Assembly: GCA_033239525.1 (NCBI GenBank)
Contig: BSYO01000011.1
Location: 6,291,973-6,355,972 of the forward strand
Direction: 5' to 3'
Source of the DNA: Nepenthes gracilis
Lineage: Eukaryota > Streptophyta > Magnoliopsida > Caryophyllales > Nepenthaceae
Length of the DNA stretch: 64,000 nt
The notes beneath the pieces were generated by a model. It saw only the letters and a list, made by a program, of their open reading frames with translations, did no database searches and had not been told where the DNA came from. Numbering within the stretch: position 1 is the stretch's first letter; the number at the start of each line of letters is the position of its first letter. A program made the translations under genes and the position numbers. Positions 45,122 to 57,284 of this stretch are shown here, in pieces.

Positions 45122-46954
45122 CCAAAATAGAGGTGATCCGGACCAATTCCAAAATCGATGTTGATCCGAGTCTGAGTCCAAGTCCAAATCCAATGTCCGA
45201 TCAGCTTATGATTTGGGGCAGAAACCGATAGTCGGATGATCCAATAGCGTGTGTAGAGACCAAAGCAGCACCACGATAGATATTCCAAAGGTCCAGATCA
45301 AAACATATAATCAAAATCCTTTGTACAAGATATATCAAGCCTAATTATAGCCAAAAATTGACCAATCTCAAATCCAAGTCCAAAAATTCATATCCAAATT
45401 AAATTTCAATACCAATTAATATAAAAATATAAATTATACACCAAATTTGGGTTCTAATTATTTAAAGACTAGTTTGAGGAAGGGTTATACATAATTTCGG
45501 TAACCTTAGGCCAAAATTCATGTATTGTGTATCCATAAATAATGTTGCTCACTATATTTTACCACCCGCGACTTTAGATATATTCCTCAAATTTGTCAGA
45601 TATATTAGAATGTTCAAATATACTCTAATGTCAAGTCAAATTATCCAAGCAGGAAGGGTCACTACTCCAAGTGTTTCCTACCAACAGAAAGGGATTTCTA
45701 AATAAATCTCCCCGTCGGGGAGCTGGACAGAGTCCAATAATCCAAATCCAAATATAGTGACCACAATCCGGCATGTGCATGTAAAAATGCATGACCAATG
45801 CAAGTTTCGTGTACATTTTCGTTACACATACTGATATAAATATACACCGAGTCTAATAAATTTTTCAGACTTTTAAAAAAATAATAAATTTCTAAAACCA
45901 TAAAATTTATATTTAAAGCTCCCAAAATAATCTAATAAACTATACATACATGTCCAGAATAATTAAATAGGTGTACAAAAATTCATGCATTATAGTAAAA
46001 ATTCCAAACAGTATCTAAAATATATCAGAAATTAAATTAGACCAAAGAGTATATTTATAGATACTTGCTTGGACCTCATACTTTACAGGTCTAAAGAAAA
46101 AATGTCCCGAAGTGCATGAATCAACCCTTTCTCTCTCCGCCAGGCGCGCTACCACGCCTCTGCTCGCGCTCCCCCTCTCTACGCGTCATCACCACCGCTG
46201 CCACTGCTCAACCGTAGTCGGCCGACCTGCCGCCGCGCCAACCTGCCACCATCGGCCTTCCTGGCGTCATCCCATCCCTATTAATGCCGCCACCGCAGCT
46301 CAAACGCCCCTCTCACCGTGCACAATTCTCTCTCTTTTCTTGTGGCTTTTGTGCTGCTCACCCACAACATCGCCAGCCATCGAATGACCACCACAGGCCG
46401 CCGCTAACCACCATCGCGACATCTTTACCATGCGCCGCAGTTGACGCCATTACTGACTACCACTGTCGGCTTCTTCGATGGCTTCTCCTCACCGCCACCG
46501 ACACTACCACCGGCCAAATTTCCAACCGTCGACAACTACCAGCACCGTGCCGTCCTCGTCGCACGTCATCGTCACCAGCCGCCTCCCTCCTCCTCTCTTC
46601 TTCCCTCTCTCCTTTGCGCCAAAACCCTAGCTCCCACTCCCTCTCTCTCCCCGATCCTCCACTGCTGCACTGTTCCCTATCTTTATCTCTTTTTTTTTTC
46701 ATTTTTGTTTTTCATATATATATATATGTTTATATATTTATATTGATATATTATTATTATTATATTTTAGTTTTCTTTAATTCTAAAATCCGAATCAACA
46801 TTTGGGCGACAACATGGGCGCACCCCCGGCGCCAGCCAAACCAATCCAAATGTCCTCCCAAAATCTTTCAATATTTAATTAATTTTCTCATATTCAATTT
46901 GCCCAAAATTATAATTAATATTAAATTAATCTGAATAAAATTCGGGATATTACA
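44750..46954 (-). mobile_element. LTR-like copy B (TGTAATATCCCG family)
   Basis: On the minus strand it begins TGTAATATCCCGAATTTT (46954). Its leader (46690-46110) is more GC-rich than that of copy A, giving long but meaningless pyrimidine-rich frames on the plus strand. Only about 480 bp separates its lower end from the start of copy A, so the pair may be a short-interior non-autonomous element or two LTRs brought together by recombination. The AT microsatellite at 45075-45120 lies inside it. The lower boundary is uncertain. Confidence 0.55.
45075..45120. repeat. (AT)23 microsatellite
   Basis: 46 bp of uninterrupted TA dinucleotides. Confidence 0.97.
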
Positions 46955-49088
46955 ACATTAGAGAGACATATAAATAATGACACACTCAATGGTGTAAAGT
47001 ATTAAGAGCAACTATTTAAATAGAAAATCATTCCGACTTATAATGATATGTAAATGAAGGAAATCAAGACGATTTTTTATATAAAAGTGAATTATTAAAA
47101 TAGACATTATTATTATTTTCCAAAGAATTGCGATGGCCTTAAGACGAACTCTCTTCTCTCCAATTTACCAAATATTGGGTAGCTTACAAAATATAAACAA
47201 CTCCATTAGATGTTGAGATTTGGAATTCAAATAAATGTAGAATGAGAATAATTTTTTTTATAGTGAAATAAGCTATGAAACAAATGATTTTGATGTGAAG
47301 AAAAGCGATCATATAGTCAAAAAATCTCTATAGAATTACAGAAAAGTAATACCTGATTGACATAACCAGATAACAATAAAAAAAGCAATGGTTACAATTT
47401 CATTAGAAAGCGACCTTTGAATAATATTCAATATAGATTACTTATATTCTAATTCATATATATTCAAAGCCTAAATTAAATCTTTGAGAATAAGAGACTA
47501 GTATTGGAAATTGTAATAAATAAGGCCAATCGATTTACTAATATTAAGAATCCATAAATAATAAAATCAATGCTTGGTCAAAAAATAATTTGATTGAACG
47601 ATTGAATTTTCGAATGGGCGAATGACCAAATGCTCGAGTGGATGATTAAACACATAAAAGATGGGTTGAATGATCCATATAACTGGATACCTGGATAATA
47701 AATTAGAAGATTAATCATATTGGATGGTTAATCATTCCAAATGATTAGATGAATTAATGGATTGACATTAGCTGAGTAATTAAGTTAAGTAAGCAGTTAA
47801 TATACCTTGCAATTAACTATTATTATCAGATTAACTATTTCCAAAAAATCATCCAATAAGAATACATTAAACGATTAAACTACTTAATTTTTAATTGAAT
47901 AACTACTTAGATCATAATCATTATTCATCTTTAGGAAGCTGTTATTAACTGACGATATAATTATAAAGACACCCATTTCCCCCTAAATGAGGACTAAATT
48001 GGAAAATAAGTATAAATTTTCAACTCATTAAGTACTTGAGATTTCACAAATTATGGAGTCCAATTATCTATCTTTTCTTTTCTTACATTTTTTAAATCTT
48101 TACCACTTTTTTATTTTTTTAAAAAATTATTGACTTAAATATTAGATTTTATATCAAAAAGAAAGTTTATATATTTGAGCACTTATTTTACGCTATGGTA
48201 TATAAGATTCAAATATAATATTTAATATATTTTCTCGATTTCTTTCAAATTACTCTCCGATTTAAAGTATGCACCAAAATTATTAAAAAAAATTAAAAGT
48301 TAAAGCATTTATTTACATTGAATAAATAATTAAATTATTTAAAAATTTAGAAGTTGGATAATAATAATTATTTGCATTGATTAAGAATTTAATCTATGAA
48401 ATTTTAAACTATTATTGATAAGCCAACCCATTACTAATAAATTTTAGTATAAAAATAATTAGAATATTTATATACATTTTAATAAAAAAATTTTGGACCC
48501 AATAGATTTGGAGTCATCCTTAGGTCACAAAAACCCTATTATTTGGAGATCCTACCTCTCTTGAGAAGAGAAGTAGGATCTTACTTTTTTTTTTTTTTTT
48601 TGTGGCCATTTAATCAAAATTTAGTAACCATGATTTTAAAATAAAAAATTATTAAAAATAATTATATTTTTAATTTTTTTATAATATTAATATGTATTAA
48701 ATATTAAATCTAATATATAAAAAAATTTTAATAAAATTAATTTTTTAAATAATATTATTTAATATTTAAATTTAAACTGTTAATTTTTTAAAATTAATAA
48801 TCTAGATTAAAAAACTAATTTTAGAAAATACTATTTTAAAAAAACCACTAAAATGTCTAAAACTAAAAACAAACCACAACGAACAAATTTAAGCAAACCA
48901 TAAGGGTTCTATTAATTCAAACTATTTTAAATTATTTAGTATAAGTTATTTTGATTTATGAAATATAAATTATAACTCAAAGATACTAACATAGTTTAAA
49001 AAATTATCTATATATTTTATCATATTATCATAAAAATATAATCTAAAAATTTACTCAGCACAATTCTTTATAAATAAAAAAAAGTTAC
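46955..49088. other. AT-rich gene-free stretch
   Basis: No gene, RNA gene or element ends could be assigned apart from the hairpin at 48533-48607. The sequence is very AT-rich and probably old repetitive DNA. Confidence 0.5.
48533..48607. repeat. Near-perfect inverted repeat (small foldback)
   Basis: Inner arms AGATCCTACCTCTCTT and AAGAGAAGTAGGATCT (48547-48581) pair with one mismatch. Outer bases AGGTCACAAAAA and the T run ending TTGTGGCC extend the stem imperfectly. A T tract of 18 or so bases follows the inner stem. It is probably the remains of a MITE or foldback element. Confidence 0.7.
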
Positions 49089-49093
49089 ATAAT

Positions 49094-49585
49094 TGTTAGG
49101 TTTAGTGCGAAGGTCAAGGAAGTTCGAAGCCCAACCCGTGGAGCAACAAAGTGGTGGTGTAGGCTCAAGCCAACGAGAGAGGGCGGATGCCAACCTAGTG
49201 TCCCGAGATCAGCCTATGGCGCCCGATGGTCTACCTACCACCACAAACGACAACTCGCCTACAACCCATTAATACGGTTGTCTAGCAACAATGGTGTCAT
49301 AGAGAGTTAAACAAACCACCGGGAGAGGGTTTCTTAGACTACCAGTTAGCCATCTACTTGTGGTTCACGCCAGGCCTCCCATTACCCGCTCACAAATTCT
49401 TTAGTCAACTCCCGAACACAAGAGGTAGATCGAGATGGGAGATGATTTGAGTATCGGAATATTTTCGGTGGGAGAAATTCCCTTGTGACCTCGACTCCAA
49501 AAGTTCTGGGTTAATAGAGATAGGATTGGGCTCCCGACCATTTTACGACAACGGGGACTCAAAATGTAATACTTAGGATGCAACA
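49094..49585 (+). repeat. 5' LTR of the Tat element (internally deleted)
   Basis: 492 bp, TGTTAGG...GATGCAACA. About 390 bp present in the 3' LTR are missing, including the TATA region (CCTATAAAATCC, near 58493), so this LTR has lost its promoter. Confidence 0.9.
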
Positions 49586-49605
49586 TTAGCATCGTCTGTG
49601 GGAAC
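49586..49605 (+). other. Primer-binding site and leader of the Tat element
   Basis: TTAGCATCGTCTGTGGGAAC directly after the 5' LTR. Family elements have TGGCGCCGT here; two G-to-A or C-to-T type changes separate them. Confidence 0.75.
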
Positions 49606-49655
49606 GAGATAAGAAGCTTAGCTTCTCCTTCTCATACTCATTCCTTCGTAACAAG

Positions 49656-50870
49656 ATGGTAAATACCAGGGTATATGCCAGTGCCCCAGCAAGAGATGCC
49701 GTTGACAGCTATGATGACCTCTCAGTGGGTAGCCACGCAGACATCTGTCTAGAGCCAGACATTCACTGCCTAGTAGCGGACATGGACGATATAAGACTGG
49801 TGATGCAGGCCCTCTACAACCGGACGAGCACACCATAGATGGGGGATGCTACTCCTGCACCTCAAGCGCCACCCTCCAGGTGAGGAAGGCGTCGCACCGG
49901 AGTCCCCTAGGGGAAGAACAACTAGGCCCGATTACACCGAAGACTAGGCAACCTTTGGCAGCAGGGCCCAGTCTGTGGTTGGAAGCCGCCCTAGCCGGGA
50001 AAAGCAGGAGGAGAGCCTGGAATGGCGTAACACCCACAGCTCCCGCGGCGAAAGGAGGCAAACAACTGCAGACTCGAACAGTGCGCATCCACCCCACTCG
50101 AAAAGCCACCGCAACCAACAAGCTCGCCCTAACCAATAAGGTCACACGGAGCTCCGTGACATCATTAACGCGCGGAGGAGTGGGTTCGACCCACTAATGG
50201 AGGAGAATGTGAAAGTACTCTGGGACCTCTTGCACAAGGAAAGACCCGCGTGGTTTTCCGTCGACCTACGAAGGCTACCCTTCGCCATGGATCTCTGGAC
50301 CCAGCCGCTCCCCCACAAGTTAAAGATGCCAACACTGGAGGGGTACGACAAGAGTACGGACCCGATGGACCATCTAAACTGCTTTCGTACCCATCTGTCT
50401 CTCCGAGGAGTGAGTGACGCCGTGATGTGCTAGTGCTTCCCCACGTGCTGCTCTGGTTCCATAACCTCCCCCAAACTCCATCTGTTTTTTCGATGAGCTC
50501 GCAGACAGCTTCTTGTGCTAGTTCACCTCCAGTCGGAGTGAAGAGAAGTAGTTATTACACCTGGTCCGCATCCGCCAGAGGACGGACGAAAGCCTGAAGC
50601 AATTCCACAACCGCTTCATCACTGAGGCGCGCAAGATCCCCCAGCTCTCTGACGAGGTGAAACTCAACACCTTCGTTGCTACATTGGCAGCAGGGACTTC
50701 TTTAAGCACCTGTCATATCAGCGCCCTCAATCCTTCCGAAAAGTAGAAGCCATTGCCAGAGCCTACATCTCGGTGGAAGAAGCCAGCGAGGCAAAGCATC
50801 CCGAGCGTGTGGACCGCCCTCTAGAGGTTTCTAGACCTACCACCGGCAAGAAGAGAAACAGCGACAGTAG
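49656..50870 (+). pseudogene. Tat gag remnant
   Basis: It opens with ATG at 49656 (MVNTRVYAS) and an acidic N-terminal part to the stop at 49836. After several stops, the capsid region is readable at 50197-50433: PFAMDLWTQPLPHKLKMP, GYDKSTDPMDHLNCFRTHL and GVSDAVMC, the usual gag block of Tat and Athila elements. The continuation (SFRKVEAIARAYISVEEASEAK, about 50730-50800) is in another frame. At least six stops or frame changes occur. Confidence 0.85.
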
Positions 50871-51329
50871 TTGCTTCTAGGAGCGCCGCAAGCAGCGTCC
50901 TTCGCCGAGAACGAGGAAGGAGCACGGGCCAACGTCCCTAACTCCTCTAAACGATACTTGTGCGAACATTTTGACACAAATCCAGGATAAAAAAGTTCTT
51001 CAAGTGGCCGAAAGTGCAGAAAGGCCTAAGCGGCGGTGACCAGATGAAGTACTGCCAGTATCACCGCTACCTCAGACATTCCACGGAGAACTGTCGGACC
51101 CTGCAGTAGGAAATAGAAGACCTGATCCACCACGGACACCTCAAACGGGTTGTGAATGGCTTGGGGCAGGCCCCCGCAGTCTCAGAAGGCGAGGCAAGTG
51201 AGCCTCTCAAGAATTGGACAGCTGCCGGTGTGATCAGTATTATCTCAACCGCGTCGGCCAAAAGTAGCAGGCAGACATAGCCTGAGTAGACTTTCAATAA
51301 CAAGAGAGCGAAGATAGGAAATAGGAGTG

Positions 51330-51865
51330 ATGTCATTATCTTTAGTAGCAACGATATGGCTCATGTAACATTCTTCCATTCTGATCCCCTTGTTGTATCC
51401 GCCTACATTTCAGATAATACGGTTGATTACTAATTGAAACGGATCTTCATTAATAATAAAAACTCTCAAAATTTGCTGTATCTTGGTGTCTTTTTTAAGC
51501 TCAAACTGATGGAAAGCAAAATAAAAGCGGCCGATGGCCCTCAATATGGCCTGGACAATGAACCTATACCTGTATAGGGAATAGTCCAACTAGAGATCAT
51601 GATGGGAATTTACTCGCGCATTGCAATGCGAGAGCTAATGTTTCTCATTGTCGATTTACTGTCTGTTTATAACACCATCCTAGGCAGACCATTCCTCATG
51701 ACCTTTGGGGCTGTTACTTTGATACCTCATCTAAAGATGAAGTTTCCAACCCCGTACGACATAAGGGGTGCTCGGGGACTAGGTGATGAGACAGACGTGC
51801 TACTTGTTCCAAGTCGCTCCAACAGTGCTAGACCGCCTGGACGGAGACTTAGATCTCCGCAATAA
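51330..51865 (+). pseudogene. Tat protease remnant, active site lost
   Basis: Blocks in family order: FHSDPLVVSAYI and NTVDY, then a short segment where the catalytic D-x-G-S-S motif should be but which reads INNKNSQNLLYL, followed by YNTILGRPFL (51680) and LKMKFPTPYDIRGARG. The catalytic Asp is not recognisable. The frame runs on to 51865, where reverse transcriptase should follow but does not. Confidence 0.75.
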
Positions 51866-51924
51866 AGCCACGCTATAACAAGCCCAGTCAGGAGAAACAA
51901 TCGAATGAATTCCTTTGGATCATA

Positions 51925-52290
51925 CGGAGAATAAGTACTCCGTTGCGCTGACCTTCCCCGCTACTAATAACGTGGCTGAATATGAAACCCTTCTAGTAGG
52001 ACTTTGCCAGGCAAAGGAATACTCGCTTGTCACTAGAATTAACCTCCTAGGAAACTTGTGGTCAATCAAATCCAAAGGACCTTTGAGGCGTTGAGCTCAT
52101 AGCTTGCAAAGTACCCAGCGAGAGCAAAGGCCCAGATCCAAGCCTTCGAGCGCTTCAAGATTGAACACTTGCCTAGGGCTGAAAATGAAGCCACTACCGA
52201 GTTGGCTAGGGATGCGGTGGACTCTCGAAAGCAATATGCTATGGACTGCGAGAACTCCCCCGGGCGGTACCCAGTGTTGATGTCTCAGAC
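51925..52290 (+). pseudogene. Tat RNase H remnant
   Basis: The reading VALTFPATNNVAEYETLLVGLCQA matches the gypsy RNase H core (TNN-AEYEALL-GL). It is followed, after frame changes, by a block reading AFERFKIEHLPRAENEATTELARDA, corresponding to the last helix region. It begins within about 60 bp of the protease end, so the reverse transcriptase palm and finger domains have been removed. Confidence 0.8.
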
Positions 52291-53540
52291 TAAGAAGTGC
52301 TGCAGATTGACGAGGGTGACAATTGGATGACCCCATATCGAAAGTAGCTGACGGACAAAACATTACCGAAAAATGTCGATGAGGCCAAACGGATGAAGAA
52401 GATGACAAACTGGTACACGACCCGCGATAGGAGGCTATACAAGCGAGTATATCCCACTCCTTATCTAACATGCCTGACCCCTGAGGAGGTTGAGTATGCT
52501 TTAAACGAAGTCCACCTGGACATATGCGGCTCGCACGTCGGAGGAAAAAATCTCGCATTTAAGATCATGTGGCAGGGTCTCTTCTAGCCCACGATGAAGT
52601 GAGATGCCTTGTAATTCGTGAAGAAATGTGAAAGTTGTCAGGTCCCAGGTCCACGAATCCATGATGCACCTTCCTCCTACGGAGCTACACAGCCTTCAAT
52701 CCCCATAGCCGTTTGCACAGTGGGGACTTGACATCCTTAGACCGCTACCTCTGACTTTCGGACGAAGGAAATTCTTCATCGTTGGCATCGATTACTTTAC
52801 CAAATGGGTAGAAGCAATCCCTTTGGCTACATTCATCGAATAAAATGCGATAGAGTTCCTCCGTTAAAACATAGCCTACCGCTTTGGGATTTTCGAGGTC
52901 ATAGTGGCCGACAACGAAACCTAATTTACCAGTAAACAGTTCACCAGATATTACGCAAGTTTGCGCATCAAGCTGGTACATACATCTATGGCATATCCCA
53001 GGCAAACTAGCAGGTCAAAGTCACCAACCGTACGCTGCTGCATGGATTGAAGACCAAGCTTGAAGACGTAGGGGGCTCGTGGTTCGATGAGTTATCTTCT
53101 GTGCTCTGGTCATATCGAGTAACCCCGAGGCAACCAACGAGAGAGACGCCCTTCAGTCTCTGCTACGGGCCTGAAGCCGTGGTTCTCGTTGAAGTGGGGC
53201 TACCCTGTTTGCAGGTCGAATGTTTCGATCTGGCAATGAACTCCCATAAACTTAGAGAATGCCTAGATCTACTCCCATAAACTTAGCCTACTAGCAGCGT
53301 ATCGAACGATACTACAACAAGCGGGTAAAGGCACGCCTACTTAAGGTTGGAAACCTGGTCCTCAGATGTAAAGGCCTTTGGGAAAAGCCATGACATGGAA
53401 CAAACTTTTCCCTCTGGGAAGGCTCGTTCCTTGTCTCTACGATCCTCCAGAGTGGAGCGGACAAGCTACGTGCCTAGAACGGCAAATTGGTCCCTCAGAT
53501 CTGGAACACCGCCAACCTGAGAAAATATTATCTGTAACAC
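52290..53540 (+). pseudogene. Tat integrase remnant
   Basis: The zinc-binding H-H-C-C region is readable at 52393-52650 (LYKRVYPTPYLTCLTPEE, then VHLDICGSHVGGKNLAFK, and KKCESCQ). The core follows with FFIVGIDYFTKWVEAIPL (52775-52830) and VADNET for the second acidic residue. The frame 53047-53280 has WFDELSSVLWSYRVTPRQPT and ETPFSLCYGPEAVV. The C-terminal part ends with NTANLRKYYL (about 53535). Stops and frame changes are frequent. Confidence 0.88.
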
Positions 53541-54469
53541 AGCATTGGCTCAGGTAAGGCATACACACACAACATGAGGAATGTTTGTATATGCATTATG
53601 TTTTTATTTAATAAAATTGATCATTCCTGTTATATTGTGTGTCCATTCATATGAGTGTTTGCATGCATGATATTCCAAAAGACAAAACGACCTATACTGT
53701 CCCTATGTCGGGAGGACTATCGTCCGTCCGTAAAACGAAGTCTTGGCTCTGTGCCAAGCGGCCTGAAAGTGGCCACCTCAAAATCTTGACTCCGTGTCGA
53801 AAGGCCCTAAGCAGCCCTTTATACCTAGGCTCGTGTCAAGTGACCCAGGCCTGGGGGCTTTTGAAGTTTCCCAACTTACGGCCACCAAAACCTTAGGGGA
53901 CAAGAATCGTAGGCGTGCGGCGAACTTCTCCCAAAGAAGAGAGCATCCTCAGTCTATGATGGTCGTGGGTTAGGATCGAGCACATGATAGCAACGACGCC
54001 TTGAGCGGGGGCCGGGCACCTAATGTAGGTACTGCATGCAAAAAGACCTAGACGCGGAGTTTGATTGCTGTGGCTTGTAAACCCAGTGGGCCCTTAGCGT
54101 GGCTCCACGGGACTTGCGACGACGTCCACTCTACTGGATCGAGCTTCTCATTAAACGCATGGAATGTGACGACATCCTCTGACGAAGGACGTGTACAACA
54201 CAAGAAGGTGCTGGATTAGGGCCTTAGTGAGAATAGCTTTATAAGTTTAGCCGTTAAATACGAGATATTATCTCTAAAATCATACTTGAAAGAGTTAAGT
54301 GCAAAAAAGGGGGCGCTATTTCTCATTCACATATACAAGGCACTGACAAGTGGCAAAAAGGGAAAGAAAAGCGATGTGTACAGGCAGTGCTACTCCCGAG
54401 AGTCTAATGGGCCAGCCTCCTTAAGAAAGTTCCTTAGGCGGGACCTGTCACAGACCCCCAGAGTTGCCA

Positions 54470-56842
54470 GGGTGAAAGATACCTTCCGGAACGTCAAGAA
54501 GCACAAGCGAGGCAATCTTACGATACAGGTGGATACCGTCCTAAAATCTAGTTTCTAGTACAAGGTTCACCTCCAACGAAGAGAGCCGTGCCCTCAGGTC
54601 TCCTGACAGGCGGGGATTATTGTCTTCAAGAGTAGTAACCATCTTCTTCAGCTGCTCAACCTCCTACCTTAATAGTGTAGCCTCTTGTGTCAACTGGCCA
54701 CTGTCCACGTTCAAGTGCCTAATTTCCCCTGCATTGTCTGTTCTCTCCCTGCAGTCATTTGCTCTCCCCTTGGAGGGAAGCAACCTTGATTCTCATGTGC
54801 TGAGCAACCTCCTGCCTACGGTGAAAGTTTTTGTGTAGTTGAGCAACAAGCTTGTCAAAAGAATCAACTTCCCTAGGAATCTACATGGGAGAAGAGAAGG
54901 TCAGAAATTCTCAGAACTCTAGGCCGCAGATGAGTACTCAGCTTAAGACGATTATACCCGAGCAGAAGGCGCGTTCGGACGACTGGCTCCCTCTCCTAAC
55001 GCAAGTGAGCATGGGTCTCCGCATATCCAACCACTGCCTCTCCGGAGTTGGGGTGGCTTGGAGCACCGAGTGACTTAGGAAACCTTAGGGGCTCCGACCC
55101 CCGAGCCATCCCAATAGCGACGGTCTCCAAAGTCGCGTCAATGTTTGGCGGACATGCTTCTTGCCCAGCTTCGACCTCCGACCCAATGGGAGCATCCTCC
55201 TAAATACCCGTCTCCAGAAATGGCCTAGCAGAAGATCCAACAAGCTCTGAAGACCCCGCCAGAGTTGGTGCTGGCCCTGGCGCACACGCTTCCTCCAGCT
55301 CCTCAGGAATTGACGTGCTGCCCTTCGCAGCCGGTGCGCCCTCAGCGATCATCTCTAGCAGCTCTAGATCGATGAAGGGAACCGCGGGAGACTCTTCACT
55401 AGAATGAAACTCCACCGCAGGAACGCCGTACTCAGCAAACACCACGGTGGGAGTCAGTATGGGTTCGATGGCTCCCTCCCGTGGTTCGACGCTCGACGTC
55501 ACCCACGGGACTGGGCTCCAGACTCCTATGATGGACCCTACTGCCAACCTTCGCGATCTCTGGGTGGAGGTACCTCCAGCCTCCCTTAACCTCTTCAATG
55601 GAGCCTCGATCTTCTCCTCATCCGAAGATAACTCCAGTAGAGAACAACTCTCCTTAGCGTCTTCTCCTGACGGTTCGGGGATCACGACATCCTCGGGCTT
55701 CGTCTTCAAAGAGCCGGCGACGTCCTAGCCTGACGAAGGCCCCCACTTGGTGGCCTCGAAAGTGTGAGACATTAGATAGTAGCCCTAAACAGAGAATGTT
55801 ACCATCTGGGAGTCAATGCGTCGACCAACTCAGCCATATCCTTAGTGTCCTTTGAGGACACCTTCCCGTGGAAGTACTACGAGATCTGGCCCCACTCATG
55901 TGAGAGCACTTAGTCGAAGACTCCTACAGGAAGAAGAAGCGGCTCTTCCAATTCTTCACACTGGTCGAGATTGGTCCCCGTAATCGAAAATCGGTTCTTG
56001 GAGATAGAGATCCAATTTTTCGACTCTATGAAATGGAAGATCACTCTCGTTGCCTTTGCATCAAATGCGCCAGTATGAAGGCGAGAGAAGAAGTGGTGTC
56101 CGACATCGGATGGAGAGGTGAACGAAGCATGTCTTTATAATGATGTGGAGACATTTTCCTTGTAGAAGCGTTTTGGAGGTAGTGGACTCCGTCTACCAGG
56201 AACAAAATCGTGAAGGTCGCGTGTTGGCTTGAGATACCGTGAAATTCTCCCGATCCAAAGGGGACAATATCTACAGACGAGTGGCCAGGGACGTTACAAA
56301 TGGTATCGGAGATGGGGCCCGGTTTGGTGTGCCGGTGCGGATGTTGGGCTCCCTAAGGGGATGGATTGTGGTGTCCCATATCGGATGGAGAGGTGAACGA
56401 AGCATGTCTTTATAAGGATGTGGAGACCTTTTCCTTGTAGACGCGTTTTGGAGGCGATGGACTCCATGCCCAGAATAAAACCGTGCAGCCGCGTGTTGGC
56501 TTGAGACGCCGCGTAAAGTTCTCCCTACCCAAAGCGGACAATATCTACAGCGCGGTGGCCGGGAACGTTACGTAGAGACACACAGTGAAACCAGGTAACG
56601 AATGGCATTAGGGTAAAGCACCCCTCTCAGATGGTGCTCGTAAACAGTGACAAAGCCATCTGAGGGGCCTTGGCTCTACCCGTGGAACCAGGAGCACGAT
56701 AAGTCGAATCACTGGGGATCCCGTAGTCAATCATCAAAGCAGCAATGGCACTCGTTGTCAAAATGGAACCCGTGTTGTCAACCCTCTGGCAGCTCGCCCA
56801 AGAAGCACGCGAAGAGGAAGGAGATTTTTTCTTCTTGGCCAT
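54470..56842 (-). pseudogene. Antisense ORF of the Tat element, split by a TRIM
   Basis: It starts at ATG 56842 (MAKKKKSPSSS) and reads MIDYGIPSDSTYRAPGST, then MPFVTWFHCVSL before the TRIM insertion at 56572. Below the TRIM it continues as VKNWKSRFFFL, an acidic segment (55709-55200, LELSSDEEKIEA), and a heptad-rich coiled-coil part at 54870-54540 (KLVAQLHKNFHRRQEVAQHM, EVEQLKKMVTTLEDN). This corresponds to the extra antisense protein of Tat-lineage elements, which contains a plant-transposon-like domain of unknown function. Several stops are present, so no product is expected. Coiled-coil assignment is by eye. Confidence 0.68.
56094..56572 (+). mobile_element. TRIM element nested in the Tat antisense ORF
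   Basis: Two terminal repeats of about 205 bp (56094-56298 and 56369-56572) both start TGGTGTCC and contain ATCGGATGGAGAGGTGAACG, ACGCGTTTTGGAGG-type and GGACAATATCTACAG words. The 70-bp interior has a primer site TGGTATCGGAGATGG (two bases after the first LTR; the usual form is TGGTATCAGAG) and a purine tract AAGGGGATGG before the second LTR. Such short elements have no genes and rely on other elements. The second LTR ends CG instead of CA, and the flanking bases (AGAAG, TAGAG) are not a clean duplication. Confidence 0.88.
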
Positions 56843-57284
56843 CTCTCTCTCATTCTAGAACGAGTTGCAGCATGAAAAAGCATAAAGGGAAAAGATTTCA
56901 CCGAGACACCGTTTAAATGGACAACGGGGTGCCAGCGCGTGGGAAAACCCAAACGACGCCTTCCACATGGCCAGGCCACGTGCCGGCCCAGCAGAAGCAT
57001 CGCGGGTCCCAAGCAACGACCAATCATGACCTCTTGTCAGATTGCAAATCGATATCCCCTCAACCACCTTCCAAAATCTCCGTTGGCACACTTGCATTTA
57101 ATGCGGGAATTCTTATCGCCAGGGACGACGATGGCAGGACTTCCAAGACAGGCGCACAAGAGAGAAGACGGACCATTCGAATACAACAAGCAATGGAAAA
57201 TAAGAGGAGTAGCTAAGTATTAAGTTTCATTATATGGATCATTAATAACTCTTTTTTATAGCAGCCTGAGGCCGCAAAGTATAG

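Noticed and set aside
46112..46934. Plus-strand open frames up to 216 codons with many Pro, His, Thr, Ser
   Set aside because: Same situation in LTR copy B: composition-driven frames in a C-rich leader, no recognisable protein.
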